A stretch of 64,000 nt of DNA from Salinimonas profundi (lineage in GTDB: Bacteria; Pseudomonadota; Gammaproteobacteria; Enterobacterales; Alteromonadaceae): the NCBI RefSeq assembly GCF_014750655.1, contig NZ_JABBXD010000001.1, positions 862,372 through 926,371 of the forward strand, read 5' to 3'. Within the stretch, counting starts at the first letter, position 1. Each line of letters begins with the position of its first letter. This document shows, one piece after another, positions 19,020-28,796 of this stretch. The notes below the pieces were generated by a model. That model had not been told where the DNA came from and searched no databases. It saw only the letters and a list, made by a program, of their open reading frames with translations. The translations under genes were made by a program, and so were the position numbers.

Positions 19020-19895
19020 ATGACTATTCATGTAAAATCCTTTTATGATAAACCCACAGGTACGGGCACTTATGTGGTTCATGACCTGCAGACGAAAGAA
19101 GCCGCGGTCATCGACTCTGTGCTGCACTTCGATGCTGCAGCCGGCACAATCGGCACTCACCTTGCCGACGAACAGCTTGCGTATATCAAAAGTAAAAATC
19201 TGCAATTGAAATATATCTGCGATACGCACGCGCATGCCGATCATTTGAGTGCGGCGGCATATCTGAAGACAAAGTCCGGTGCAAAAACGGTGATCAGTAA
19301 AGGAATCGGAGAAGTTCAGGCGCGCTTTTCACAACGCTTCAATAAGCCGGTGGTTGCTGACCTGTCTACGCTTTATGACATACTGGTCGGCGAAGGCGAT
19401 ACCCTCATGCTTGGTGATGTAACAGTCAATGTTATCGCTACCCCTGGCCACACCTCAGATAGTACCAGTTATTTAATTGAAGATAATATTTTTGTCGGGG
19501 ATACGTTGTTCATGCCGGATGTTGGCACAGCGCGTTGTGATTTCCCCGGTGGCGATGCAGCGCAGCTATATAACAGCATTTCGCGTATTCACTGCTTGAG
19601 CGACAACACGACTATCTGGGTATGTCACGACTATCCGCCCTCTCACAGGCAAGCGAGCCTGCATACCACGGTGGCTGAAAGTCGACGTTCGAATCTTCAT
19701 GTGAATGATAATATGAGCGAAAGCGACTTTATAAAAGTACGTACAAAACGTGATAAGTCGCTGGCAGTACCCAAACTATTATACCCTTCTCTTCAGGTGA
19801 ACTTGTGGGGAGCACAACTGCCGGCACCAGAAGAAAACGGAACGCGGTACATAAAAATTCCTTTAACTACTCAGGAGAATGTAAATGCAAACTGA
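19020..19895 (+). CDS. blh: MBL-fold persulfide dioxygenase (ETHE1/Blh type)
   Basis: 291 residues from ATG 19020, with AAGG seven bases upstream. Metallo-beta-lactamase metal ligands are plain: THAHADHLS (H70, H72, D74, H75), TPGHTSDS, and FVGDTLFMPDVGTARCDFPGG, whose Asp bridges the metal. The DVGTARCDFPGG segment is typical of the ETHE1/Blh persulfide dioxygenases rather than glyoxalase II. These iron enzymes oxidise glutathione persulfide to sulfite and glutathione. In Agrobacterium and Xylella the homologue Blh is controlled by BigR and detoxifies hydrogen sulfide. Its last 11 bases overlap the first YeeE/YedE gene, and the operon continues to the repressor gene at 20737. Confidence 0.93.
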   Translation: MTIHVKSFYDKPTGTGTYVVHDLQTKEAAVIDSVLHFDAAAGTIGTHLADEQLAYIKSKNLQLKYICDTHAHADHLSAAAYLKTKSGAKTVISKGIGEVQARFSQRFNKPVVADLSTLYDILVGEGDTLMLGDVTVNVIATPGHTSDSTSYLIEDNIFVGDTLFMPDVGTARCDFPGGDAAQLYNSISRIHCLSDNTTIWVCHDYPPSHRQASLHTTVAESRRSNLHVNDNMSESDFIKVRTKRDKSLAVPKLLYPSLQVNLWGAQLPAPEENGTRYIKIPLTTQENVNAN

Positions 19896-20301
19896 CCTTT
19901 TTTTGCAGGCATATTTGGGCGGTATGCTGATAGGTGCCGGCGCGCTTGCTCTTATGTTGTTTAACGGCCGAATTGCCGGTATTTCAGGTATTACCGCCTC
20001 GGCATTTACTACCAAAATACAGGAAGGCGGCTGGCGCTGGGCATTTCTTGCCGGCCTCATCATTGCGCCGTTAATTACCGCGATGGCGGGCTACACATTG
20101 CCTGACAGAATACCCGGTAGTTTACTAACACTTACTGCTGCAGGCATTTTGGTCGGCGCTGGCACACGGCTGGGCTCAGGATGTACCAGTGGCCATGGCA
20201 TCTGCGGCCTGTCCCGATTATCTTTTCGCTCGTTGATTGCCACCTTGCTGTTTATGGGTAGCGCTATCGTCACGGTCTCTCTGGTTCGCTACGTTTTCTA
20301 A
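19885..20301 (+). CDS. YeeE/YedE-family sulfur transport protein, first half
   Basis: 138 residues with four hydrophobic segments. The signature GSGCTSGHGICGLSRLSFRS near the C-terminus carries the paired cysteines that relay sulfur in the YeeE/YedE (DUF395) family; the E. coli homologue takes up thiosulfate. Here the transporter is split into two short proteins, as in the PmpA/PmpB pair of the Xylella BigR operon. ATG 19885 is 11 nt inside the dioxygenase gene, implying coupled translation. It should move sulfane sulfur or thiosulfate across the inner membrane; direction is not known. Confidence 0.9.
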   Translation: MQTDLFLQAYLGGMLIGAGALALMLFNGRIAGISGITASAFTTKIQEGGWRWAFLAGLIIAPLITAMAGYTLPDRIPGSLLTLTAAGILVGAGTRLGSGCTSGHGICGLSRLSFRSLIATLLFMGSAIVTVSLVRYVF

Positions 20302-20312
20302 AGGACAATATC

Positions 20313-20732
20313 ATGAAACAGATGTTAACTGCTTTGATAGCGGGCCTGCTGTTCGGTGCTGGCCTGACAATTTCTACCATGGTGGATCCGCTTCGCGTAC
20401 TGGCGTTTCTGGATGTTTTTGGTGACTGGGATCCCACTCTGGCATTTGTTATGGGCGGTGCCCTGACCGTATACCTGCCGGTTTACCAGTTTTTTATCAA
20501 GCCATCGAAGCGCACATTGTTTAATGAACCCTGTCATTTGCCGGACAAGACCAGGCTGGATGCACCGTTACTTGTGGGCGCAATTCTGTTTGGTATCGGC
20601 TGGGGGCTGAGTGGTATCTGCCCCGGGCCGGGTATTGCAAATCTGACTCAGGGATCTGTTGAAATTTTCGTATTCATCGCGGCACTATTGATTGGTATGA
20701 TTGGGGTTAAACGCGCCAAAAGGTCACACTGA
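20313..20732 (+). CDS. YeeE/YedE-family sulfur transport protein, second half (DUF6691-like)
   Basis: 139 residues, four hydrophobic segments. It matches the complementary half of the split transporter: FGAGLTISTMVDPLRVLAFLD at the start and GIGWGLSGICPGPGIANL near the end, where the cysteine lies in the same membrane position as in the first half. AGGACA precedes ATG 20313. It lies 11 nt after the first half and only 4 nt before the repressor start, so the four plus-strand genes are one tight operon. Confidence 0.9.
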   Translation: MKQMLTALIAGLLFGAGLTISTMVDPLRVLAFLDVFGDWDPTLAFVMGGALTVYLPVYQFFIKPSKRTLFNEPCHLPDKTRLDAPLLVGAILFGIGWGLSGICPGPGIANLTQGSVEIFVFIAALLIGMIGVKRAKRSH

Positions 20733-20736
20733 TTTT

Positions 20737-21048
20737 ATGAATTTACAGGAAATGGCAGAAAATGCAGGTTTTGCCGCTGAATTACTGCGGGCGATGGCCA
20801 ATAAGCATCGCCTGATGTTGTTATGCTTACTGAACGATGGAGAGCGTTCGGTCACGCAATTGAACGAAGTGATTCAGATTCCTCAATCCAGCTTATCGCA
20901 GCAATTGGGCGTATTGCGCAAGGAGGGACTGGTGAAAACCCGCCGTGATGCTCAGACCATCTATTATTCGCTGGCAAGCAAAGAAGTTAAGGCGGTTATA
21001 CAAACGTTGTACGACCTGTATTGCACGCCAGCGCCAGATGAGGCCTGA
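20737..21048 (+). CDS. bigR: ArsR-family persulfide-sensing repressor, BigR/SqrR/YgaV type
   Basis: 103 residues from ATG 20737. Winged-helix features: HRLMLLCLLNDGERSVTQL, recognition helix QSSLSQQLGVLRKEGLV, wing RRDAQTIYY. Two cysteines, C30 and C96, are exactly 66 positions apart, the same spacing as the sensing pair of SqrR (C41/C107) and BigR (C42/C108) as I recall them. In those proteins a tetrasulfide or disulfide bridge between the pair releases DNA. No metal-binding CxC motif of arsenic or cadmium sensors is present. It ends the sulfur operon and is expected to repress it and the divergent TauE-rhodanese arm through the palindrome at 18971-18987. An upstream in-frame TTG (20701) lies inside the previous gene and is not used. 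Confidence 0.9.
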   Translation: MNLQEMAENAGFAAELLRAMANKHRLMLLCLLNDGERSVTQLNEVIQIPQSSLSQQLGVLRKEGLVKTRRDAQTIYYSLASKEVKAVIQTLYDLYCTPAPDEA

Positions 21049-21299
21049 CCTGACGCTGACGTCTGAAAAGGCTTTTTTTGCCTGACCAGAAAATTTTATT
21101 AAAATAATGCTGGACAGCCCCTGCGATTATCTATACTCTGCACGGGCTTTAGATATTAAAGCACTTTACTACTACTGCACTGTTTTTTCTCTATTCCCTT
21201 TTTTAAAGTCGGCTTTAGATTTACATATGCGCTATTAGCTAAGTTCTATCTATTGCACCAAATTATTTTTTTCTAACTTATTTAAAAAAGGCGATGATT
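21049..21299 (+). promoter_or_regulatory. Promoter and long 5' leader of the cold-shock gene
   Basis: 251 bp without an ORF between the repressor gene and the cold-shock gene. It is strongly AT-rich near its end, with several T-runs and A-runs. Cold-shock genes of the cspA group often carry leaders of 100-200 nt that fold differently at low temperature, and this spacer has room for one. A TATACT-like -10 lies at 21131-21136. I see no conserved cold-box sequence that I can vouch for. Confidence 0.45.
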
Positions 21300-21512
21300 A
21301 TGTCAGCTCAAGAAACTGGTACAGTTAAGTGGTTCAACGAAGATAAAGGTTTTGGTTTCATCACTCCTGAAAATGGCGGCAAGGACGTTTTCGTTCACTT
21401 CCGTTCAATCGTTTCTGATGGTTTCAAAACTCTTTCTGAAGGTCAGACAGTGACTTTTGAAGTTGAACAAGGCCAGAAAGGTCCTCAGGCGAGCAACGTT
21501 ACTGTTGCATAA
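21300..21512 (+). CDS. Cold-shock domain protein, CspA family
   Basis: 70 residues from ATG 21300; an ATG six bases upstream is too close to AAAAGG to be favoured. Both RNA-binding motifs are intact: [12 protein letters not shown] (RNP1) and DVFVHFRSI (RNP2). [16 protein letters not shown] is diagnostic. Such proteins bind single-stranded RNA and DNA as chaperones that melt structure, usually when cells are chilled. The gene is monocistronic: a long leader in front and a strong terminator at 21533-21562. Confidence 0.96.
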   Translation: MSAQETGTVKWFNEDKGFGFITPENGGKDVFVHFRSIVSDGFKTLSEGQTVTFEVEQGQKGPQASNVTVA

Positions 21513-21532
21513 GATGCTTGAAAATTGATTTT

Positions 21533-21562
21533 AAAAAAAGCCGGGCTAAGCCCGGCTTTTTT
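21533..21562 (+). terminator. Rho-independent terminator of the cold-shock gene
   Basis: Arms GCCGGGC (21540-21546) and GCCCGGC (21550-21556) around a 3-nt loop, preceded by seven A and followed by six T. It lies 20 nt after the cold-shock stop codon. Confidence 0.92.
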
Positions 21563-21668
21563 GTATCTGAGTCCTTACCAGGTTTACACCTCCCTTCAGC
21601 GCCCATTCCTCCCTTGAATTAAAATTTAAAGAACCAATAATAAGTTTATGTAAATGCAGGGAATGCGC

Positions 21669-22685
21669 ATGAAACACACATTACTCCCCTACTTCTTTTT
21701 CATCCTGCTATCGCTGACGTGTTTGCAGGTACATGCCAAGGTGAATGAGCAGGTACTGACGTCACAGGAAATCGACACCGCCCTGGAACGCCTGGTTAGC
21801 ACCATCGATCAGCATTATATTATTGACGAGAATCGCGCTGCACTCACTCGTCGCATCCATCGTGCCATCAATAATGGAAAGTTTGATAACAGCTTTACTT
21901 TCGGTAGGTTCAAACAAAATGTGGAAGCCATGCTTACTGAGACAAGTGGTGATACAAATTTTGAACTGCACTGGCGTGCTGGTATGACCGGTGTCGCAGA
22001 AAAACAGGCTGAACCCTATCCCGGGCGTCTCCAGTGGCAATATCTTGATGGTGGAATCGGCTACCTTGCTATTGAAGGTGATATGTTTACACATAAATGG
22101 CAGGCTGAATGGGCTCGGAGTATCAGACAGCTAGCTGATTCTACCGCGCTGATTATCGATTTGCGTCATGCCGGACTGACATCTCTGTCCCTGTCACAGC
22201 ATTTTCTGGACTATTTCATTCCGGCTGGCGAGACAATCACTGGTGTCAGGTTTGCCCGAAACAAACACACCCGGCTTGTCGCCCGGGTATTAGCGGATAA
22301 CCCGCTCGACAATCAGCTTCCGGTCTATATTCTTACCTCGCCGTTTACTGCCGGTCCATGGGAGTTTGTGGCGTACACAATGAAACACCAGGAGCGCGCA
22401 ACACTGTTAGGAATGCCTACGATGGGGCTGGGTTATCTAACGAAAATGGTAGCACTCAGTCCTCACCTGAATCTTAAACTTGCCTACGCAGAGTTCCAGC
22501 ACCCAATTACAAAAGACAACTGGCAGGACTGGGGCGTGCTCCCCCATCTTAAATGTGATGCTAAGAACGCGTTAGAGGCGGCGCAGATACTGATAGAACA
22601 ACAAATTAATAAGGCAAGTCGCCAGGGAAAAGACGCTGTTAGTGTGCTGTGCAACACTGCTGATAAATCTGTTAAGACAATCTAA
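21669..22685 (+). CDS. Secreted S41/TSP-like protein with an altered nucleophile position
   Basis: 338 residues from ATG 21669, which has AGGGA at the right distance; two in-frame ATGs lie 6 and 15 bases upstream. Residues 1-23 are a signal peptide. An N-terminal helical domain (about 28-110) is followed by a tail-specific-protease-like core: IGYLAIEGDM, LIIDLRHAGL (normally DLRxNxGG) and VYILTSPFTAGPWEF. In active members the last stretch reads close to LTSxxTFSAAEEF, with the Ser as nucleophile; here a Thr (about T227) stands there and the glycine-rich oxyanion loop is lost. It may therefore bind peptides or lipids rather than cleave them. No partner is visible. Family placement is moderate, loss of activity is inference. 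Confidence 0.7.
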   Translation: MKHTLLPYFFFILLSLTCLQVHAKVNEQVLTSQEIDTALERLVSTIDQHYIIDENRAALTRRIHRAINNGKFDNSFTFGRFKQNVEAMLTETSGDTNFELHWRAGMTGVAEKQAEPYPGRLQWQYLDGGIGYLAIEGDMFTHKWQAEWARSIRQLADSTALIIDLRHAGLTSLSLSQHFLDYFIPAGETITGVRFARNKHTRLVARVLADNPLDNQLPVYILTSPFTAGPWEFVAYTMKHQERATLLGMPTMGLGYLTKMVALSPHLNLKLAYAEFQHPITKDNWQDWGVLPHLKCDAKNALEAAQILIEQQINKASRQGKDAVSVLCNTADKSVKTI

Positions 22686-22775
22686 CAGGCCGGTGCGGCG
22701 TCAGGGGGGGCGTAATCAGCCTGACCATATTATTCGTCACGCTCCCCAACAAACCTTATCTTTGTAAGACCGGAA

Positions 22776-23348
22776 CTAGCCTGCGTCGTTGCTGAGTGTA
22801 TTTTGCTTTTTCTGACGTGCTCTGTAGCGTTCCTGCCACAATTTTCTTGCCGCCTCACGGTGCTGTGCCGTAATGCCCTGACCTTCTGCCAGTGTCAGCG
22901 CTATCTTCTCAATGATCTCATCGCGCTTTTTGATAATGGCATCCGCTTTTGCAAACATACTGCTTGCTTCAGGATACTGTGCCTTTAAATCATCAATTGG
23001 TTTAAGCTGCTGATAGCGCTTTTCAAATGCTTCATTGAACAGGTCGCGCTTTGCATTGAAGATCACATACTCCCGGGCCTGGTCAGACTCAAGGTAAGCT
23101 AAATCTTTTTGGCTTAACCCGGCTTCTACACCCACCTCATGCCCCTTCTCCAACCACTCGCCAACAGCGTCAGTGTTACCATTGGCAACAGCCTGCTTAA
23201 CACCGTTAGCCAAATCACTGGCGGTTAAAATATCCATCACCGTAATCACCGGTACAGGTTTATCGTGAGCAGACTCGTCAGACAACCAGACAAAATAGCC
23301 GACGATGCCTATCGCGACAATGACCAGAGCGATAATTGCTTTTTTCAT
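22776..23348 (-). CDS. Inner-membrane-anchored protein of unknown function
   Basis: 190 residues from ATG 23348, preceded by AGAGGTAG; the frame extends 29 codons upstream without support. One N-terminal membrane segment (IIALVIVAIGIVGYFVWL) and a long, charged, helical periplasmic part with coiled-coil-like heptads (KRYQQLKPIDDLKAQYPEAS and AIIKKRDEIIEKIALTLAEG). No catalytic motif is seen and I do not recognise the family. It is the first gene beyond the terminator of the pheST-ihfA operon, on the same strand, so it has its own promoter or depends on read-through. Confidence 0.75.
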   Translation of the reverse strand: MKKAIIALVIVAIGIVGYFVWLSDESAHDKPVPVITVMDILTASDLANGVKQAVANGNTDAVGEWLEKGHEVGVEAGLSQKDLAYLESDQAREYVIFNAKRDLFNEAFEKRYQQLKPIDDLKAQYPEASSMFAKADAIIKKRDEIIEKIALTLAEGQGITAQHREAARKLWQERYRARQKKQNTLSNDAG

Positions 23349-23433
23349 AATACTACCTCTGAATGCGATAAAACCGCTTACTTTTAAAAAGCGGCTTACC
23401 CTAGCCTTTTCATTGTTATAAGTAAAGAAACGC

Positions 23434-23468
23434 AAAAAGGGCGGGTAACACTGTTACCCGCCCTTTTT
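23434..23468 (-). terminator. Strong rho-independent terminator after ihfA
   Basis: Inverted repeat AAAAAGGGCGGGTAAC (23434-23449) with GTTACCCGCCCTTTTT (23453-23468), loop of three. It starts 16 nt past the ihfA stop and closes the translation cluster. A- and T-runs on both sides allow two-way action. Confidence 0.93.
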
Positions 23469-23484
23469 ATACTCTGTAAAGCCG

Positions 23485-23784
23485 TTATTCAGCTGGTGGC
23501 TTCGAGTTTTCAACCCGGCTTTTCAGCTTTTGACCCGGACGAAATGTCACCACGCGTCGCGCTTTTATCGGGATGTCCTCGCCAGTTTTCGGGTTTCTGC
23601 CCGGCCGCTCGTTTTTATCCCGCAAGTCAAAATTACCAAAACCGGACAACTTCACTTGTTCACCAGATTCAAGCGCTCCTTTGATTTCCTCGAAAAAAGC
23701 CTCCACTAAATCCTTAGCGTCTTTTTTATTGATACCCAGTTTTTCGAATAAGTGTTCAGCCATTTCGGCTTTGGTCAATGCCAT
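23485..23784 (-). CDS. ihfA: Integration host factor subunit alpha
   Basis: 99 residues, nearly identical in pattern to E. coli Ihf[38 protein letters not shown], the DNA-intercalating arm [14 protein letters not shown] and [17 protein letters not shown]. With IhfB it bends DNA sharply at specific sites, serving recombination, replication and sigma-54 promoters. The gene starts 3 nt after pheT, the usual order in gammaproteobacteria, and is followed by a strong terminator. Confidence 0.98.
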   Translation of the reverse strand: MALTKAEMAEHLFEKLGINKKDAKDLVEAFFEEIKGALESGEQVKLSGFGNFDLRDKNERPGRNPKTGEDIPIKARRVVTFRPGQKLKSRVENSKPPAE

Positions 23785-23787
23785 AGT

Positions 23788-26175
23788 TTACTCTCTTAAC
23801 GCTGCCCCGAACTCGGTCTCTAGCTCTTTTACCACGGTATCTACCGCTGCCTGAATCTCTGCTTCTTCCAGCGTCTTCTCCGGATTCTGCAAAATAAGGG
23901 ACAAAGCCAGACTTTTCGATCCGGGCGCTATTCCCTTGCCTTTGTATACGTCGAACAAGTTTAGGCCAACTAGTTGATTTACGCCAATTTTTTCTACATG
24001 AGAAAGAATGGCACCCACAGAAATCTCATCTTTCACCGTTATTGCTATATCTCTACGGTTAGCAGGGTACTTTGAGATCGTTTTTGCTGCAGGTAATTGC
24101 CTGTTAGACAACATGTTAAGGTCAAGTTCGAATAAAAACGGCCGACCGTTTATACCGACCAGCTTGGCAAATTGAGGATGTAATGCGCCGATCCAGCCTA
24201 TGGTTTCGTTACCCAGTAGAATTTTTGCTGTCATACCAGGATGCAGTGCTGAGTGCTCGGCGGCTTCAAACGTAATATCGCCTTGTTTGGCAGTAAGTGC
24301 CAGTAACCCTTCCACATCACCTTTTGCATCGAAAAAGTCAACAGCATCATCACTGCTTTGCCAGCTTTCTGCCTCGCGACGTCCTAACAACAGACCACCA
24401 ATCACCGATTGCTGTGAGACACCGGCGGTTTCTCCTTCCTGAGGAATGAACCGTAACCCGGTCTCAAAAAGACGAATTCGGGATTGCTGACGCTTTTGGT
24501 TATACGCTGCGGCCTGTAGTAAGCCAGGCCACACACTCACCCGCATCACAGACATATCTGAGGCAATAGGATGCGGCAATACCATCCCTTTTACATCCGG
24601 GAAAAGTGCATCCTGTATCTTGGGATCCACAAAGGAATAGGTAATCGCTTCAGAATAACCGCGCGTCGTCAGCATAGATTTAAACACAGCCGGCGCAATC
24701 ATGCTTTCCGATGCCGGCAGCATCGACAGGCTGGCGGTGGGCGCGACATCAGGAATATTGTTATAGCCGTAGACCCGCGCGACCTCTTCAATAAGATCTT
24801 CCTCGATGGCGATATCAAAACGATAGCTGGGCACTTCGGCCTGCCATTCGTTCTCCAGCTGCGTAACCTTAAGGCCAAGACGTGTCAGCATTTCGGTCAC
24901 TGTAGCAGTATCAATACTGATGCCCAGTACGCGCTCAAGCCGAGACTGACGTAACACAACTGTGCGGTTAGCCGGCAAATGCGCCTCGCTTACCGCTTCT
25001 GCCACAGGACCTGCGTTACCACCACAAATAGCAATTATCAGCGCTGTCGCTCTTTCCATTGCATCACGCTGAAGTTGAGGATCGACACCCCGCTCATAGC
25101 GATGCGACGCATCGGTGTGCAAGCCATATTGGCGTGCCCGGCCGGTGATGGCGTCAGGCGCAAAGAATGCGCTTTCCAGCAGTATATTCTGGGTGTCCTT
25201 ATTAACTCCAGAGTCCAGTCCACCAAAGATACCGGCCATGGCCAGCGCCTTTTTCTCATCGGCAATGACCAGCGTATCGGTATTTAGCGTTGGCGTAGTT
25301 TCATCCAGTAGCGTCAACGTTTCACCGTTAGTGGCAAGCCGTACGTGGATATCGCCTTCAATACTGTTTAAATCAAACGCGTGCAGTGGCTGACCCAGTT
25401 CCAGCAATACATAATTGGTCACATCTACGATTGGATCAATACTGCGTATGCCGCTGCGGCGCAGCTTTTCTGTCAGCCACAACGGTGATGGCGCAGATAC
25501 ATTCACGTCTTTGATTACCCGCCCCAGGTAGCGAGGGCACGCCTGTGGATCATCCAGGTGGATAGACAGTTTATCGTCAATACTGGCAGGAACAGGCTCG
25601 ATAACCGGTGCAGTGACATCAAGATTATTCAGTACCCCTACCTCGCGGGCAATGCCACGCAAACCAAGACAATCTGCGCGATTGGGCGTTAAATCAACAT
25701 CAAAGCTCTTATCTTCAAGGTTTAGATACTCGCGCAAATCCTGGCCAACCGGCGCATCCTCAGGTAGCTCAATGATACCATCGTGGTCATCGCTGATGCC
25801 CAGCTCCGAGAAGCTGCAAAGCATTCCAAAAGAGGGTTCGCCACGAAGTTTGGCTTTCTTGATTTTAAAGTTACCCGGTAATACTGCGCCAACTACCGCC
25901 ACGGCAACCTTAATACCTTGCCGACAGTTTGGCGCACCGCATACGATATCGAGCAACTCATCGCCGTTAACATTAATTTTTGTGACGCGAAGTTTATCGG
26001 CGTCAGGATGCTGGCCGCACTCAACGACCTCACCGACCACCACACCAGAAAACTCACCGGCCACCTCAGCGACGTCGTCAACTTCCAAACCTGCCATGCT
26101 CAACTGTTCAGACAACGCGTGAGACGATAACTGTGGATTAACCCACTCTCTCAACCAATTTTCACTAAATTTCAT
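23788..26175 (-). CDS. pheT: Phenylalanyl-tRNA synthetase beta chain
   Basis: 795 residues, normal length. [14 protein letters not shown] start; N-terminal OB-fold tRNA-binding domain with [21 protein letters not shown]3/B4 editing region with GxxHxxx-type residues around [13 protein letters not shown]5 domain; catalytic-like core; C-terminal FDX-ACB anticodon-binding domain ([10 protein letters not shown] to the end). It pairs with PheS as an alpha2-beta2 enzyme that charges tRNA(Phe) and removes mischarged tyrosine. It lies 18 nt behind pheS and 3 nt before ihfA. Confidence 0.98.
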   Translation of the reverse strand: MKFSENWLREWVNPQLSSHALSEQLSMAGLEVDDVAEVAGEFSGVVVGEVVECGQHPDADKLRVTKINVNGDELLDIVCGAPNCRQGIKVAVAVVGAVLPGNFKIKKAKLRGEPSFGMLCSFSELGISDDHDGIIELPEDAPVGQDLREYLNLEDKSFDVDLTPNRADCLGLRGIAREVGVLNNLDVTAPVIEPVPASIDDKLSIHLDDPQACPRYLGRVIKDVNVSAPSPLWLTEKLRRSGIRSIDPIVDVTNYVLLELGQPLHAFDLNSIEGDIHVRLATNGETLTLLDETTPTLNTDTLVIADEKKALAMAGIFGGLDSGVNKDTQNILLESAFFAPDAITGRARQYGLHTDASHRYERGVDPQLQRDAMERATALIIAICGGNAGPVAEAVSEAHLPANRTVVLRQSRLERVLGISIDTATVTEMLTRLGLKVTQLENEWQAEVPSYRFDIAIEEDLIEEVARVYGYNNIPDVAPTASLSMLPASESMIAPAVFKSMLTTRGYSEAITYSFVDPKIQDALFPDVKGMVLPHPIASDMSVMRVSVWPGLLQAAAYNQKRQQSRIRLFETGLRFIPQEGETAGVSQQSVIGGLLLGRREAESWQSSDDAVDFFDAKGDVEGLLALTAKQGDITFEAAEHSALHPGMTAKILLGNETIGWIGALHPQFAKLVGINGRPFLFELDLNMLSNRQLPAAKTISKYPANRRDIAITVKDEISVGAILSHVEKIGVNQLVGLNLFDVYKGKGIAPGSKSLALSLILQNPEKTLEEAEIQAAVDTVVKELETEFGAALRE

Positions 26176-26193
26176 AAACTACTCTGCCCTGCC

Positions 26194-27422
<1,229 letters not shown>

Positions 27423-27451
27423 AAAACGGCGAGCATCCTGCTCGCCGTTTT
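27423..27451 (-). terminator. Rho-independent terminator after rplT
   Basis: Perfect 13-bp arms AAAACGGCGAGCA (27423-27435) and TGCTCGCCGTTTT (27439-27451) with a 3-nt loop. On the minus strand the hairpin ends in TTTTT. It lies about 34 nt beyond the rplT stop and separates the infC-rpmI-rplT transcript from pheST, possibly with partial read-through. Confidence 0.92.
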
Positions 27452-27484
27452 CCGAAAGAACTTAAACTTAATTTAGTTAAAAAA

Positions 27485-27844
<360 letters not shown>

Positions 27845-27858
27845 TCAGTCTCCTCGTC

Positions 27859-28056
27859 TTAAACGTAAGGCAGCATGCGCTGAACCAATTTGGTATCCGC
27901 GTCATGAACCAGTTTCTTGCCACGTAGATGGCGTTTACGCTTAGTACTCTTCTTGGTCAGAATGTGACGCAAGTGAGACTGCTTGCTTTTAAAGCGGCCA
28001 GAACCCGTTTTCTTGAAACGTTTGGCGGCACCGCTGTTTGATTTCATTTTAGGCAT
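27859..28056 (-). CDS. rpmI: Ribosomal protein L35
   Basis: 65 residues, [20 protein letters not shown] then [16 protein letters not shown], all typical of bacterial L35 of the large subunit. It sits between infC and rplT. The 114-nt spacer in front holds two small hairpins (see 28057-28170) that could serve the autoregulation known for this operon. Confidence 0.99.
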   Translation of the reverse strand: MPKMKSNSGAAKRFKKTGSGRFKSKQSHLRHILTKKSTKRKRHLRGKKLVHDADTKLVQRMLPYV

Positions 28057-28170
28057 TGCTAAAACTCCGCATTGTTTACTATCAGCTACTTTGGTGTGCA
28101 GTCACCGTTTGGCCGGTTACATTATGCAGCAAGGTGTTTTGGGGTGCAGAATCCCAAAAACTTTAGACCA
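28057..28170 (-). promoter_or_regulatory. infC-rpmI spacer with two hairpins, candidate L20 autoregulatory site
   Basis: Two inverted repeats are visible: TTTTGGG (28137-28143) with CCCAAAA (28153-28159), and GGTG (28093-28096) with CACC (28103-28106). Both loops hold a TGCAG. In E. coli ribosomal protein L20 binds mRNA structures in this part of the operon and blocks rpmI translation. The position matches; the fold has not been tested and the second hairpin is weak. Confidence 0.4.
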
Positions 28171-28713
28171 TTACTGCTTCTTATTTGGGGCGAGCACCAT
28201 GATCATCTGACGGCCTTCCACTCGACGTGGGAAAGACTCGCAGTTGGCAATCTCTTCCAGCTCGGTACGAATCCGATTCAGAAGTTCAATACCAATCTCT
28301 TGGTGAGCCATTTCACGTCCGCGGAAACGGATCGTGACCTTGGCTTTATCGCCACCTTCCAGAAAGCGACGCAGGTTGCGCAGTTTTACCTGGTAATCGC
28401 CTTCATCAGTGCCAGGGCGGAATTTAACCTCCTTGACCTGAATTTGCTTTTGCTTTTTCTTTTGCTCTTTCTGAGCTTTACTTTTTTCAAAGAGGAACTT
28501 GCCATAGTCCATAACTTTACAGACTGGCGGCTCGGCATTTGGACTAATCTCTACTAGATCCAGGCTTGCTTCTTCAGCAGATTGCACGGCTTCACTTAAC
28601 GTCACCACGCCGACCTGTTCACCATCTTTGCCGATAAGTCTTACTTCTCTGGCTTTGATTTCATCGTTTATGCGGGCTTTTGCGCCCTGAGCCTGTTTGT
28701 TAGCGCCTTTAAT
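28171..28713 (-). CDS. infC: Translation initiation factor IF-3, AUU start codon
   Basis: 180 residues when read from ATT 28713. The codon follows GGAGG at 8 nt, and the residues it adds ([20 protein letters not shown]) continue the known IF-3 N-terminal domain; the first conventional start is 35 codons downstream and would remove much of that domain. Core marks: [49 protein letters not shown] and [17 protein letters not shown]-3 binds the 30S subunit and rejects non-standard start codons; its own AUU start makes the level of IF-3 control its synthesis, as in E. coli. The operon infC-rpmI-rplT follows thrS. Confidence 0.97.
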   Translation of the reverse strand: MKGANKQAQGAKARINDEIKAREVRLIGKDGEQVGVVTLSEAVQSAEEASLDLVEISPNAEPPVCKVMDYGKFLFEKSKAQKEQKKKQKQIQVKEVKFRPGTDEGDYQVKLRNLRRFLEGGDKAKVTIRFRGREMAHQEIGIELLNRIRTELEEIANCESFPRRVEGRQMIMVLAPNKKQ

Positions 28714-28796
28714 GTGCTATTCCTCCAAAAATTAATTCTTTATGCCTGCCGGTGTCGTCACGACCTGACAGGCAACATTTCAAACCTTAACAACGA

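Noticed and set aside
21049..21110. Possible terminator GGC-TTTTTTT-GCC after the repressor gene
   Set aside because: The stem would be only three or four bases and the T-run lies in the loop; too weak to call.
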